NCBI GenBank assembly: GCA_001642945.1
Contig: LGRT01000005.1
Span: forward strand, 1-64,000
Direction of reading: 5' to 3'
DNA: 64,000 bases
From: Rhodobacteraceae bacterium SB2
GTDB taxonomy: Bacteria; Pseudomonadota; Alphaproteobacteria; Rhodobacterales; Rhodobacteraceae
Shown: in pieces, positions 56,164 through 64,000 of the stretch
Numbering within the stretch: the first letter of the stretch is position 1
Layout of the letters: each line of letters starts with the position of its first letter
Program-made: the position numbers and the translations under genes
Notes under the pieces: model-generated
What the model saw: the letters and a program-made list of their open reading frames with translations, nothing else
What the model was told of the DNA's origin: nothing
Database searches by the model: none

Positions 56164-57708
56164 ATGGCGGAACTCTCTACAGGTCGGCGTTCGCGAGGAG
56201 GCGGGGGAGCAGCCCGCCGCGCAGAGCGCACCTCCATCAAGATCGAGACTGCAAAATATATTGAACGCAATATCCCGAATTTCGACCTGTTGAGCGAAGA
56301 GGCTTTGGAAATTATTGAAGCCAATGCCGAGCTTATGCTGGAAGAGGTAGGGGTAAACTTTGTTAACAATCCTGCCGCCCTAGAGCGCTGGCGAGCGGCG
56401 GGGGCGAGCGTAGAAGAAGAGCGGGTGCGGATCCCGCGTGGTTTGGCAAAAAAACTATGCGCCACGGCTCCAAACCGGTTCACCCAACATGCTCGGAATT
56501 CTGAACGCAATGTTGAGATTGGCGGTAAGTCTTTGGTCTGCGCGCCAGTTTACGGGCCGCCTTTTGTGCGCGACTTAGAAGGTGGTCGCCGCTATGCAAC
56601 GATTGATGACTTTAAGAAATTTGTAAAGCTTGGCTATATGTCCAAATGGTTGCATCACTCGGGGGGAACGCTGTGCGAGCCGACCGATATTCCCGTGAAC
56701 AAACGCCATTTAGATATGCTTCTGGCGCATATGACGCTATCGGATAAACCGTTCATGGGGTCGGTCACCGAGCCCAGCCGCGCGCAAGATAGCCTGGATA
56801 TGTGCAGCATCCTTTTTGGCGATGAGTTTGTGCAGAACAATACGGTGATGACATCCTTGATCAACATCAATTCTCCGATGACATTTGATGATGTAATGAT
56901 GGGTGCGTTAGAGGTTTATGCGCGCAACAATCAAGCCTGCATTATTTCGCCCTTTATTGTTGGCGGCGCGATGGCACCGGTTTCTGTGGCGGGAACCTTG
57001 ACGCAGGTCTTGGCTGAAGTCTTGGCGGGTATTGCGTATTCTCAGCTGCTTAAGCCCGGCGCTCCGGTGATTTTTGGCGCTTTTGTGGCCTCAATTGACA
57101 TGAATTCTGGCGCTCCCACCTTTGGAACCCCAGAGGCCAGCCATATCCTTTACGGGGCAGGGCAATTGGCGCGGCGCCTTGGCTTGCCTTTCCGCTCCGG
57201 CGGGGGGCTCTGCGGGTCTAAACTGCCCGATGCTCAAGCGGCTTATGAAACCTCAAATACGTTAAACGCGGCCTTGATGGGTGGGGTGAATTTTATGCTC
57301 CATTCCTGCGGCTGGTTAGAAGGGGGGCTGGTATCGTCTTTTGAGAAATTTGTAATGGATGCAGATCAATTGGGCGTGTTGCATCATTTGGCGCGGGGCG
57401 TGCAAATTGACGAAGACGCGCAAGCGTTAGACGCAATCCGGGAAGTGGGCCCTGGTGGTCATTACCTTGGATGCGCGCATACGCAGCGAAACTTTAAGGA
57501 ATCTTTCTGGCGCAGCGAAGCCTTTGACTATAAGCCGTTCGAAACATGGGAAGAAGAAGGTGCCAAAGATACGATGCAGCTGGCCTCAACGCGTGTGGCG
57601 ACCCTGTTGAACAATTACCGAGAACCCGAAATGGACATCGCGGTAAAGCAAGCTTTGGAGGCGTTTGTGGTGAAGCGTAAATCAGAAATGCCGGACAGTT
57701 TCGTTTAA
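56164..57708 (+). CDS. MttB/COG5598-family methyltransferase without pyrrolysine
   Basis: 514 residues from the ATG at 56164. The trimethylamine methyltransferase (MttB) fold is shown by ERNIPNFDLLSEEALEIIEANAELMLEEVGVNF, the conserved GGTLCEPTDIPVNKRHLDMLLAH near 170, and SGAPTFGTPEASHILYGAGQLARR near 317. There is no in-frame TAG in the active-site region, so it is a non-pyrrolysine member, like glycine betaine methyltransferases. No corrinoid protein gene (MttC type) is adjacent, so the cognate partner is unknown. Such genes are often multi-copy in Roseobacter relatives. Confidence 0.85.
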   Translation: MAELSTGRRSRGGGGAARRAERTSIKIETAKYIERNIPNFDLLSEEALEIIEANAELMLEEVGVNFVNNPAALERWRAAGASVEEERVRIPRGLAKKLCATAPNRFTQHARNSERNVEIGGKSLVCAPVYGPPFVRDLEGGRRYATIDDFKKFVKLGYMSKWLHHSGGTLCEPTDIPVNKRHLDMLLAHMTLSDKPFMGSVTEPSRAQDSLDMCSILFGDEFVQNNTVMTSLININSPMTFDDVMMGALEVYARNNQACIISPFIVGGAMAPVSVAGTLTQVLAEVLAGIAYSQLLKPGAPVIFGAFVASIDMNSGAPTFGTPEASHILYGAGQLARRLGLPFRSGGGLCGSKLPDAQAAYETSNTLNAALMGGVNFMLHSCGWLEGGLVSSFEKFVMDADQLGVLHHLARGVQIDEDAQALDAIREVGPGGHYLGCAHTQRNFKESFWRSEAFDYKPFETWEEEGAKDTMQLASTRVATLLNNYREPEMDIAVKQALEAFVVKRKSEMPDSFV

Positions 57709-57992
57709 ATAGGTTGCTTTTCGGCCCTTTCAATTTCTTTTGTTTCGGCAATCAAGGCCGTTAGAACAGTAACGTGCAAGGCTATGTTATACTGAACATG
57801 CTGCTGCAGGCGCATCTTGTTTAACTGGCCCTCTTTATCGATCCAGGATCTCAAAACCTGTGCGGGATGTTGGTGCATGCTTAGCGCAAAAAATGAGCTC
57901 AAGCATGCGGCCCGGTTGTAGGTTTCAAGGCCCAGATTCGCTGCATTGATCAGTATTTTTGGCCGTTTGACGCTGTGTAAGTGGAATGTCAT
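57705..57992 (-). CDS. DUF6477 family protein
   Basis: 95 residues. RPKILINAANLGLETYNRA near 10-28 and HVTVLTALIAETKEIE near 73-88 fit the Rhodobacterales-restricted DUF6477 family, small helical proteins of unknown role. Convergent with the MttB-like gene; the two stops share four bases (TTAA). Divergent from the HTH/DUF6456-type gene, and the two share a promoter region with repeated TTAATTAA sites. Confidence 0.6.
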   Translation of the reverse strand: MTFHLHSVKRPKILINAANLGLETYNRAACLSSFFALSMHQHPAQVLRSWIDKEGQLNKMRLQQHVQYNIALHVTVLTALIAETKEIERAEKQPI

Positions 57993-58014
57993 ATCCGCTG
58001 CTGCCCAGATTTTA

Positions 58015-58191
58015 ATCTTAATTAAGATCAGAAAGCTGGCGGTAATGTCTTAATTAAACCCTGCTTCCCCGTTCTCTGTATGGGGAAAGCCTTTATTATT
58101 TTGACACAAACTCGGCTCGTTGACGCTTTTAAGAAGTCTTTAACAAGTGCAACTTTAAAGTGATATTTTTGTTGCTTAGGATTTTAATTAA
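58015..58191. promoter_or_regulatory. three TTAATTAA motifs in the DUF6477/HTH divergent region
   Basis: TTAATTAA occurs at 58018-58025 (inside the 14-base palindrome ATCTTAATTAAGAT at 58015-58028), 58050-58057 and 58184-58191. Centres of the first two are 32 bases apart, about three turns. An 8-base AT palindrome three times in 175 bases is unlikely in DNA near 50% GC. They could be operators for the HTH protein or AT-rich binding sites for a nucleoid protein. Confidence 0.45.
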
Positions 58192-58210
58192 ATTTTTCGG
58201 ATTGTGAAAA

Positions 58211-58627
58211 ATGTCCAATAAACATCCTTCGAGCGGGGGTAAATTAAGCCAAATTTGGCTGGACAAAGCCGCGTTTCATTATGATGCACATATTCACCTG
58301 GGTTTGTCCATTCGCGCGCTGGCGCGGAAATCTGCTGGTCATGCTTCTACAATTTTAAGGCAGGTAAGGCGCATCGAAGCCTTGCAGAGTGATCCGCAAG
58401 TAAAAGCCGCACTGGCTCAGTTAAAATCATCGCGGGGCGAGGGGGCTGATCCTGCGCCTTCCTGCCAGCCGGGTCAAAGTCTTAATAAGGATGTGATGCA
58501 CCTTTTAGAACCAAAAAATGCGGTTTTAGTGATGTCCGAAAACGTTGAAATGGCTGGTATATTCTTGATTTCATCAGAATACGCACCTCAGAAATTAGGG
58601 CTTGTGCCGCGCGCGCGCAGTCAATGA
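58211..58627 (+). CDS. HTH N-terminal part of a split DUF6456-type protein
   Basis: 138 residues. IRALARKSAGHASTILRQVRRIE near 33-55 is a helix-turn-helix, and the following domain with NAVLVMSENVEMAGIFLISSE resembles the central part of Rhodobacterales HTH/DUF6456 proteins. The frame ends early in PRARSQ just after an 11-base CG run. The next frame starts in the overlapping ATGA. Removing one GC from that run would fuse both frames into one protein of about 331 residues. It may still be made as a short form. Confidence 0.7.
   Translation: MSNKHPSSGGKLSQIWLDKAAFHYDAHIHLGLSIRALARKSAGHASTILRQVRRIEALQSDPQVKAALAQLKSSRGEGADPAPSCQPGQSLNKDVMHLLEPKNAVLVMSENVEMAGIFLISSEYAPQKLGLVPRARSQ
58608..58618. 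repeat. CG dinucleotide run at the frame switch
   Basis: Alternating CGCGCGCGCGC, 11 bases, within the 3' end of the HTH part. One GC unit fewer would put the upstream and downstream frames in register, reading LGLVPRAQSMIANG at the joint. Short dinucleotide runs of this kind are slippage-prone. Confidence 0.7.
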
Positions 58628-59208
58628 TCGCAAACGGAACGCTGCATTGTGTTTCCGCAGGTCGCTTATCGCGTTATGTTTTAGCATCAAATCTGCAGGC
58701 TCAAACCGAATGCGCCGAAGCGCCTCAAGCCTTTCAGCCGCGCCCCAATCCCGCGCTCGAAACAGAACCCGTTTTCAAAGGATCACCGGAAACTCCGTTG
58801 ATGACGTTGGCTAGACGCCGCAATAAAGATGGTTCATATTTTTTAACGCGCGCATTGGTGAATGCAGGCAACCGGTTTCATGATGATTTTGAAATTGCAC
58901 AGACCGTGCGCCCCGACGGTTTTACCCGTGAGGATTGGTTGCGCTGCGCATCCGGCACTGTGCTTTCAGGGGGCAATGAAAGGCAACAACTGCTGATTGA
59001 ACGGGTGGCGGCCACCTTGCGCGACCTCGGGCCCGAATTATCAGATATTTCGCTACGCTGCTGTTGTTATCTAGACGGTCTTGAGCTGAGTGAGCAATCT
59101 TTAGGCTGGTCGGCGCGTTCGGGTAAAGTCGTCTTGCGCATCGCTTTGCAGCGGCTAAAGCGTTATTATGAAAGCCATATTGGCGTTGAGAATGGTCGCA
59201 TAGGTTAA
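58624..59208 (+). CDS. DUF6456 C-terminal part of the split protein
   Basis: 194 residues from the ATG overlapping the previous stop. It starts with SAGRLSRYVLASN, matching the GRxSRYxIT segment seen just before the DUF6456 domain. The DUF6456 core covers about 60-190 (ARRRNKDGSYFLTRALVNAGNRFHDDFEIAQ, then ERVAATLRDLGPELSDISLRCCCYLDGL). Normally both parts form one chain with an N-terminal HTH. ATGA coupling might allow re-initiation, giving a two-chain protein. Role unknown, probably DNA binding. Confidence 0.7.
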   Translation: MIANGTLHCVSAGRLSRYVLASNLQAQTECAEAPQAFQPRPNPALETEPVFKGSPETPLMTLARRRNKDGSYFLTRALVNAGNRFHDDFEIAQTVRPDGFTREDWLRCASGTVLSGGNERQQLLIERVAATLRDLGPELSDISLRCCCYLDGLELSEQSLGWSARSGKVVLRIALQRLKRYYESHIGVENGRIG

Positions 59209-59358
59209 TATTTACCTGTTTCTGTTTTAAAAATGCAGCGCGCGTCCAGTTTGAGCTGTGGCAAAGTGTTTCATCCAGATCATAGCGGAAATGCGTAAGC
59301 GCCCCTTGGAGCTTGCGCCAGTTCTGCTATGTTGCATAAAACAAGAGGGTGAATACCA

Positions 59359-60309
59359 GTGCGTGATCTAAAACTGCCTCAAGACCGGCATCCAGAAAAA
59401 GCTCATAAGCCAGACAACCGGCAGCCCAAAAAACCCGATTGGATTAGGGTGAAGGCACCGGTCTCCGAAGGCTATAAGGCTACGCGCGATATTATGCGTG
59501 AGCATAATTTGGTAACGGTATGCGAAGAAGCAGGCTGCCCAAATGTTGGCGAATGTTGGAGCCAAGGCCACGCTACCATGATGATTATGGGCGAAGTGTG
59601 CACGCGCGCCTGCAGCTTTTGCAATATTGCCACGGGAAAGCCTCCGGAAGCTTTAGATGTGTTTGAGCCAGGCAGAGTTGCGGATGCCGTCTTTAAATTG
59701 GGGTTGAACCATGTGGTGATTACATCGGTTGATCGCGATGATGTGGAAGATGGCGGGGCGGAACATTTTGCGCAAACCATTCGCGCGATCCGGCGCAAAA
59801 GCCCTGAAACCACGATTGAAATTCTGACGCCCGACTTTTTAAAATGTGACCCGGCCGTGCTTGAGCTGGTGGTGGCTGCACGCCCGGATGTGTTTAATCA
59901 CAATTTGGAAACCGTGCCCGGATTGTACCCAGAAGTACGCCCCGGCGCACGCTATTTTCATTCTTTGAGGCTTTTGCAACGGGTCAAAGAACTTGATCCT
60001 TCGATGTTTACAAAATCCGGCATCATGGTTGGGCTTGGAGAAAATCGACAATCTGTTTCGCAAGTGATGGATGATTTGCGCGCCGCGGATGTGGATTTTT
60101 TGACCATTGGGCAATATCTGCAACCCACGCCAAAACATCATGCGGTGGATCGATTTGTGCACCCGGATGAATTTGCAGCCTATGAAAAAGCGGCTTATGG
60201 CAAAGGGTTTTTAATGGTTTCAGCAACCCCTTTAACCCGCTCTTCCTATCATGCAGGAGATGATTTTCAACGCTTGCGCGCCGCGCGTTTGGCGCGTTTG
60301 GCCAAGTAA
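59359..60309 (+). CDS. lipA: lipoyl synthase
   Basis: 316 residues from a GTG at 59359 with AGAGGG upstream. The auxiliary cluster [12 protein letters not shown] near 55-66 and the radical [11 protein letters not shown] near 81-88 are intact. [18 protein letters not shown] and [16 protein letters not shown] are family features. It inserts two sulfurs into octanoyl domains to make lipoate for 2-oxoacid dehydrogenases. Length and motifs are normal. It stands alone, with a convergent ABC ATPase gene 88 bases downstream. Confidence 0.96.
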   Translation: MRDLKLPQDRHPEKAHKPDNRQPKKPDWIRVKAPVSEGYKATRDIMREHNLVTVCEEAGCPNVGECWSQGHATMMIMGEVCTRACSFCNIATGKPPEALDVFEPGRVADAVFKLGLNHVVITSVDRDDVEDGGAEHFAQTIRAIRRKSPETTIEILTPDFLKCDPAVLELVVAARPDVFNHNLETVPGLYPEVRPGARYFHSLRLLQRVKELDPSMFTKSGIMVGLGENRQSVSQVMDDLRAADVDFLTIGQYLQPTPKHHAVDRFVHPDEFAAYEKAAYGKGFLMVSATPLTRSSYHAGDDFQRLRAARLARLAK

Positions 60310-60397
60310 AAGCAACCTTTTGGGGGTTGTATTCCGACAAGAGCGATTAAAAAGCTAAATACGGCACATTGGTGAGTTTTGGGGTAAGCGTTAAATG

Positions 60398-61459
60398 TTA
60401 CTTTAGCCGTTGCTCAGTTTTTGGATCAAAGAACAAAAGCTGATTGGGGTCAAAGTGAACGGCAACATCGCTGCCCATGGGCAGGGCAACATCCCCCTTG
60501 CTTTCAACAATAATACGTTCGCCCGTTGGTGCCATTAAATAGCTGTAATTCACACCTCCTAGCCGCTCATGCACGTTGACAGACAGGCCATTTCCGGCTT
60601 CGTCAATAGATAGATTTTGCGGGCGAATGCCAACAAGAATTTCGCGCAAATTAGATGGCAAAGCCACGTCGGGCTCAATCGGGGCTGACGAGATGGCGGA
60701 TAGAAAAATTTTGTTGTTTTCGACGCGGCCTTTTAAAAAATTCATTGCCGGAGAGCCGATAAAGCCAGCAACAAATTTATTTGCTGGATCGTGGTAAAGC
60801 GCCATGGGGGTGCCCACTTGTTCGATAACACCCGCACGCAACACAACGATTTTATCCGCTAAGGTCATAGCCTCGACTTGATCATGCGTCACATAGATCA
60901 TCGTGGCCCCAATTTCTTTATGTAATCGCGCGATTTCCACGCGCATATCAACGCGTAATTCGGCGTCGAGATTTGACAAAGGTTCGTCAAATAAAAACAC
61001 TTCAGGGCCGCGCACGATGGCCCGCCCAATCGCCACGCGTTGCCGCTGACCGCCCGACAATGCTTTGGGTTTTCGATCCAAGTAATCATTCAGCTTTAGA
61101 ATTCTGCTGGCTTCGGCGACTTTTGCCGTGATTTCCGCCTTTGGGTGACCGGTCATCTTTAACCCAAACCCCATATTTTCAGCGACTGTCATATGAGGGT
61201 AAAGCGCGTAACTTTGAAATACCATAGCAACGCCGCGCGCGGCTGGATCGCTTTTGGTGACATCGCGATCTCCGATAGCAATCTGACCAGCTGTGGTTTC
61301 TTCAAGCCCCGCAATCATTCGCAGCAAAGTCGATTTCCCACAACCTGAGGGGCCAACGAAAACGCAAAACTCCCCCTCATCGATTGATAAATCTATGCCA
61401 TGAATAACCTCTAAATCACCGTATTGTTTTTTGACATTGGTTAAAGCTACCCGAGACAT
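60398..61459 (-). CDS. ABC transporter ATP-binding protein of the sugar (UgpC/MsmK) type
   Basis: 353 residues. Walker A GPSGCGKST near 37, signature LSGGQRQRVAIGRA near 134, Walker B VFLFDEPLSNLDA near 154 and switch His in VTHDQ near 192. A C-terminal TOBE/OB region (residues about 240-353, with EILVGIRPQNLSID and YSYLMAPTG) is typical of CUT1 ATPases. It should power the carbohydrate transporter whose binding protein and permease are on the other strand past the IclR gene. Ends are 10 bases from the IclR gene, so the two form a minus-strand unit. Confidence 0.9.
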   Translation of the reverse strand: MSRVALTNVKKQYGDLEVIHGIDLSIDEGEFCVFVGPSGCGKSTLLRMIAGLEETTAGQIAIGDRDVTKSDPAARGVAMVFQSYALYPHMTVAENMGFGLKMTGHPKAEITAKVAEASRILKLNDYLDRKPKALSGGQRQRVAIGRAIVRGPEVFLFDEPLSNLDAELRVDMRVEIARLHKEIGATMIYVTHDQVEAMTLADKIVVLRAGVIEQVGTPMALYHDPANKFVAGFIGSPAMNFLKGRVENNKIFLSAISSAPIEPDVALPSNLREILVGIRPQNLSIDEAGNGLSVNVHERLGGVNYSYLMAPTGERIIVESKGDVALPMGSDVAVHFDPNQLLFFDPKTEQRLK

Positions 61460-61469
61460 AAGATTTCCT

Positions 61470-62261
61470 TTAAGTTGGGAATTGCCAATTTTTAGCGGCG
61501 TCAGAAATTTTTCTGGCAGCCTCTTGAAGTTTTGGCGCGAAACGTTCGATGCTTGAAAGAGAATGATGCGTAGTGGTTGATGTGAGCGACAGGGCTCCTA
61601 TTGCGTGGTTAAGACCGTTCAAAATCGGCACTGCCACGCAAATGATTCCAGGCTCATGCTCTTCGCGATCAAAGGCCATTCCGATAGATGCGATCTCTAA
61701 GAGTTCCGCTTTAAGGGCCGGCAAATTGGCTAAAGTGGCGGCTGTAAACTTGTGGAAAGATTGGCGCATTAATGCTCTTGCTTGTTCTTTTTCGGGCATA
61801 AACGCCAATAGGGCCTTGCCAACACCTGTACAATAGCCAGGGCCTGTTTTGCCCGCTGAGCTGAACATCTCAACCGGTTTTTCCGCGTTGCGCTTATCAA
61901 CATAAAGCACGTGTCCATCATCCATTTGCGCAAGATGCAGGGTTTCACCCAAGGCATCTGCCAAATCGTCTAAAATCGGGCGTGCAATGGGCGCAAGGGC
62001 GCTTTGCCGCCATGCCGAATGGGCGAGGCGCACCAAACGAATTCCAGGAATATAAGTCGCAGTTTGCGCATTATAATCCAGCATTGATTGGTTTGAGAGC
62101 GTTTGTAATAACCGATATACGGTGGCTTTGGGATAGGCGCTTTTGGAAAGGATTTCAGAAAACCGAACTGGCCGTTCAAAGCTTGCAACAAGATCAAGCA
62201 TCACCAACGCTTTGCCGACCGTTCCATCGGAGGCGTTGATTTGGATGGTTGAATTTTCCAT
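61470..62261 (-). CDS. IclR family regulator of the sugar ABC transporter
   Basis: 263 residues from the ATG at 62261 with AAGGAG 8 bases upstream. N-terminal winged HTH (VGKALVMLDLVASFERPVRF, then YPKATVYRLLQTLSNQSML) and the C-terminal effector domain with CTGVGKALLAF near 145 and GAL-type core CVAVPILNGLNHAIGALSL near 220. The location between ATPase and the binding-protein gene with tandem palindromes in the divergent region makes it the local regulator. Confidence 0.88.
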   Translation of the reverse strand: MENSTIQINASDGTVGKALVMLDLVASFERPVRFSEILSKSAYPKATVYRLLQTLSNQSMLDYNAQTATYIPGIRLVRLAHSAWRQSALAPIARPILDDLADALGETLHLAQMDDGHVLYVDKRNAEKPVEMFSSAGKTGPGYCTGVGKALLAFMPEKEQARALMRQSFHKFTAATLANLPALKAELLEIASIGMAFDREEHEPGIICVAVPILNGLNHAIGALSLTSTTTHHSLSSIERFAPKLQEAARKISDAAKNWQFPT

Positions 62262-62311
62262 GCGACAGAGCTCCTTAACGACAGTTGACAAATTAGGTGA
62301 TTCCTTTCACT

Positions 62312-62348
62312 GTTTCAATAGTTGGAATTTGGTTTCACTATATGAGAC
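62312..62348. promoter_or_regulatory. two tandem IclR-type operator-like palindromes
   Basis: GTTTCAATAGTTGGAAT (62312-62328) and GTTTCACTATATGAGAC (62332-62348) share the pattern GTTTCAnTA and a right half like TGrrA. Centres are 20 bases apart, two helical turns. They lie between the IclR ATG (62261) and the binding-protein ATG (62379), where IclR proteins typically bind. Confidence 0.6.
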
Positions 62349-62378
62349 TGCTGGTCAACTATCAACTGGGAGAAGTAA

Positions 62379-63614
62379 ATGTTAAAAAACCTAAAAAAAC
62401 TGGCGACGACCGTCGCCGCGACAGGCGCGCTGGCGACAGCCGCGTTTGCTGGAGAATTGGTGATCACTTATGATGATTTGAACCCCAACCCCAAGAAAGC
62501 CTTTGACGATGTGGTTGCGGCGTTTAAAGCGGCCAATCCCGATATCAACGTGACTGTAAATAATAATGATCGGGAAGCCCATAAATCTGCCATTCGAAAC
62601 TTTTTATCGGCGAACCCGCCAGACGTTACCTCATGGTATCCTGGAAATCGCATGGGACCATTTGTAGATGCCGGCTTATTTGAGCCAATTGATGATCTTT
62701 GGGCGGCGAACAATTTGGATCAGGATATGGCGGCAGTACAGCCAACCATGACGCGAAATGGAAAAATTTGGGGTGTTCCCTACACGTATTATCAGTGGGG
62801 CATTTATTACCGTAAAGATATTTATGATAAGCTCGGCCTTTCAGAGCCAAAAACGTGGAACGAGCTTTTGTCAAACTGCGATGCTTTGAAGGGTGTCGGA
62901 GTAACGCCGTTCACCATCGGCACCAAATATCTTTGGACCGCTGCGGGCGTCTTTGATTATTTAAATCTGCGCACAAACGGCTATGACGTGCATAATGCGT
63001 TGACTGCCGGAGAAATCAAATACACGGATGCGCGCATTCGTGCCACATTTGCCAATTGGGAAGAGATGTTACAGCGTTGCTCGTTCATCGATAACCACGC
63101 TTCGATGGATTGGCAGGGTGGCGTTGCGGCCTTCGCAAAAGGCGATGCTGCGATGTATGTTATGGGTAATTTCTCCGTTGGAGCGTATAAAGATGCTGGT
63201 TTGACGGAAGAGCAAATTGACTTTTTCCAATTTCCGGAAATCACAGCGGGTCTTCCGATGGCAGAAGAAGCCCCTGCGGATGCATTTTTCATTCCCTCCG
63301 GTGCTAAGAATAAAGACAATGCAAAGAAGTTTCTGGCATTTGTTGCACAGCCAGAAGTTCAAACGCAATGGAACCAAACCTTGGGTCAATTGCCACCCAA
63401 CTCAAAGTCTGAGGTTGGAGATGACAAATTTATCCAAGAAGGGTTTGCCGTTGTTTCAAATGCAGCTGGTTTAGCGCAGTTTTATGATCGGGATGCACCT
63501 GCGGCTATGGCCTCTGAAGGGATGAAAGGCTTTCAGGAATTCATGCTCGATCCCAGTAAGCTTGACGCGATCCTAGAGCGTTTGGATGCTGTTCAAGCTG
63601 ACGTTTATAAGTAA
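62379..63614 (+). CDS. extracellular sugar-binding protein of an ABC transporter
   Basis: 411 residues. Signal peptide 1-24 (MLKNLKKLATTVAATGALAT, cleavage after AFA). Family 1 solute-binding features: VVAAFKAANPDINVTV near 47, PPDVTSWYPGNRMGPFVDAGLFEPIDDLW near 85-112, and VPYTYYQWGIYYRKDIYDKLGLSEPKTWNELL near 129-160. It delivers a carbohydrate, identity unknown, to the permease that follows. A stable hairpin in the 56-base gap after it would give more binding protein than permease. Confidence 0.92.
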   Translation: MLKNLKKLATTVAATGALATAAFAGELVITYDDLNPNPKKAFDDVVAAFKAANPDINVTVNNNDREAHKSAIRNFLSANPPDVTSWYPGNRMGPFVDAGLFEPIDDLWAANNLDQDMAAVQPTMTRNGKIWGVPYTYYQWGIYYRKDIYDKLGLSEPKTWNELLSNCDALKGVGVTPFTIGTKYLWTAAGVFDYLNLRTNGYDVHNALTAGEIKYTDARIRATFANWEEMLQRCSFIDNHASMDWQGGVAAFAKGDAAMYVMGNFSVGAYKDAGLTEEQIDFFQFPEITAGLPMAEEAPADAFFIPSGAKNKDNAKKFLAFVAQPEVQTQWNQTLGQLPPNSKSEVGDDKFIQEGFAVVSNAAGLAQFYDRDAPAAMASEGMKGFQEFMLDPSKLDAILERLDAVQADVYK

Positions 63615-63626
63615 AAATAAAATTGT

Positions 63627-63652
63627 GCGGGGCGCGCTGATTAGCGCCCCGC
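63627..63652 (+). terminator. stem-loop between binding-protein and permease genes
   Basis: Perfect 9-bp inverted repeat GCGGGGCGC / GCGCCCCGC with an 8-base loop and G-T plus G-C extension outside. No T-run follows, so it is more likely an mRNA-stabilising or partial-attenuation element, as in mal-type operons, than a full terminator. Confidence 0.6.
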
Positions 63653-63670
63653 GCGCAAGTTAGGCGGGAT

Positions 63671-64000
63671 ATGCAGACAGAATATCGAAACAAAACGGCA
63701 GGATGGTTTCGCATCAACAAGCTTAGCCTTGCGCCGCTTGTTTTCCTAATTCCGGCGTTTATGTTTTTTTCCGTCTACGTGATTATTCCAATTTTCCAAT
63801 CGCTACAGCTTTCACTTTTTGAATGGAATGGGCTCTATAACGCGGAAGGCAAGTCGACAGCTCAATATATCGGCTTGGAAAATTATCGTAAGCTTTGGAT
63901 AGACCCAAATTTTTGGATCTCCATTAAAAATAATTTTCTTTGGCTGTTCCTGTATATGCTGGCGGTGCCGCTTGGGCTGTTTATCGCGATATTTTTAAAC
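63671..64000 (+). CDS. ABC sugar permease, N-terminal part (cut by window)
   Basis: 110 codons to the window edge with no stop. LAPLVFLIPAFMFFSVYVIIPIFQSLQLSFFEWNG near 20-55 is the first membrane helix of MalF/UgpA-type permeases and the YIGLENYRKLWIDPNFWISIKNNFLWLF box follows. It should be the first of two membrane subunits (CUT1). The ATG has GGCGGGAT upstream. The rest of the operon lies beyond the window. Confidence 0.9.
   Translation, partial: MQTEYRNKTAGWFRINKLSLAPLVFLIPAFMFFSVYVIIPIFQSLQLSLFEWNGLYNAEGKSTAQYIGLENYRKLWIDPNFWISIKNNFLWLFLYMLAVPLGLFIAIFLN

Noticed and set aside
56164-57708. MttB homologue as a pyrrolysine-containing trimethylamine methyltransferase
   Set aside because: No in-frame TAG in the gene, and no pyl genes in the window.
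60311-60330. CAACC/GGTTG hairpin after lipA as a terminator
   Set aside because: Only 5 pairs and no T-run; too weak to list as a terminator.

Overview
The window looks like a chromosomal segment of a marine alphaproteobacterium of the Rhodobacterales (Roseobacter group). The evidence is two order-restricted families (DUF6477 and an HTH/DUF6456-type protein), the pyrH-to-lpxB envelope supercluster in its alphaproteobacterial order, a single-chain indolepyruvate ferredoxin oxidoreductase, a non-pyrrolysine MttB-family methyltransferase and a compact valine-catabolism operon. Genus cannot be settled from sequence reading alone. No rRNA, tRNA, CRISPR array, prophage or intact insertion sequence was seen; most of the window is core metabolism.

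Layout. 0-1 kb: the C-terminal end of a cut gene, an AT-rich stretch with a relic of a sugar-kinase gene, and a bactofilin. 1-9 kb: a MobA-like nucleotidyltransferase, a CorC/HlyC membrane protein, xerD with a secreted protein and a 49-residue membrane peptide upstream, aroK-aroB on the other strand, ssb and miaA. 9.2-21 kb: the envelope/isoprenoid/lipid A cluster pyrH-frr-uppS-cdsA-dxr-rseP-bamA-skp-fabZ-lpxA-lpxI-lpxB, tightly packed with ATGA/GTGA couplings (no lpxD in it). 21-27.7 kb: an IalB-type secreted protein and the distal valine pathway (mmsA, isobutyryl-CoA dehydrogenase, 3-hydroxyisobutyryl-CoA hydrolase, mmsB) with a divergent LysR regulator. 27.7-37.2 kb: a CBS protein, coaD, two paralogous gap genes and tkt, a coiled-coil protein with zapA, grxD, bolA and purL. 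LacI-type palindromes sit in front of both gap genes.

37.4-45 kb holds a three-gene catabolic cassette (diaminopropionate ammonia-lyase-like enzyme, M24 peptidase, Asp/Glu-racemase family enzyme) of unknown substrate, a LysR regulator and the fused indolepyruvate oxidoreductase. 45-53 kb has an acyltransferase, murI, argC, ccmE, ccmF, ccmH, a crotonase and an SDR enzyme. 53-59.2 kb is the most unusual part. It carries a DUF1772 gene with an in-frame TGA, a cupin gene coupled to guaA with an in-frame TAG, guaA, the MttB-like gene, DUF6477, and an HTH/DUF6456 gene split in two by what looks like one extra GC dinucleotide in a GC run. 59-64 kb has lipA and an IclR-regulated CUT1-type sugar ABC transporter arranged around a divergent promoter with two tandem operator-like palindromes; the last gene runs off the window.

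The most useful observations are the three lesioned genes hidden by a plain ORF scan, the shared operator of the two gap paralogues together with their differing cofactor residue, and the unassigned 37.4-40.3 kb cassette. I found no wholly novel defence or mobile system. Family names, motif alignments and operator assignments are from memory and reading by eye.
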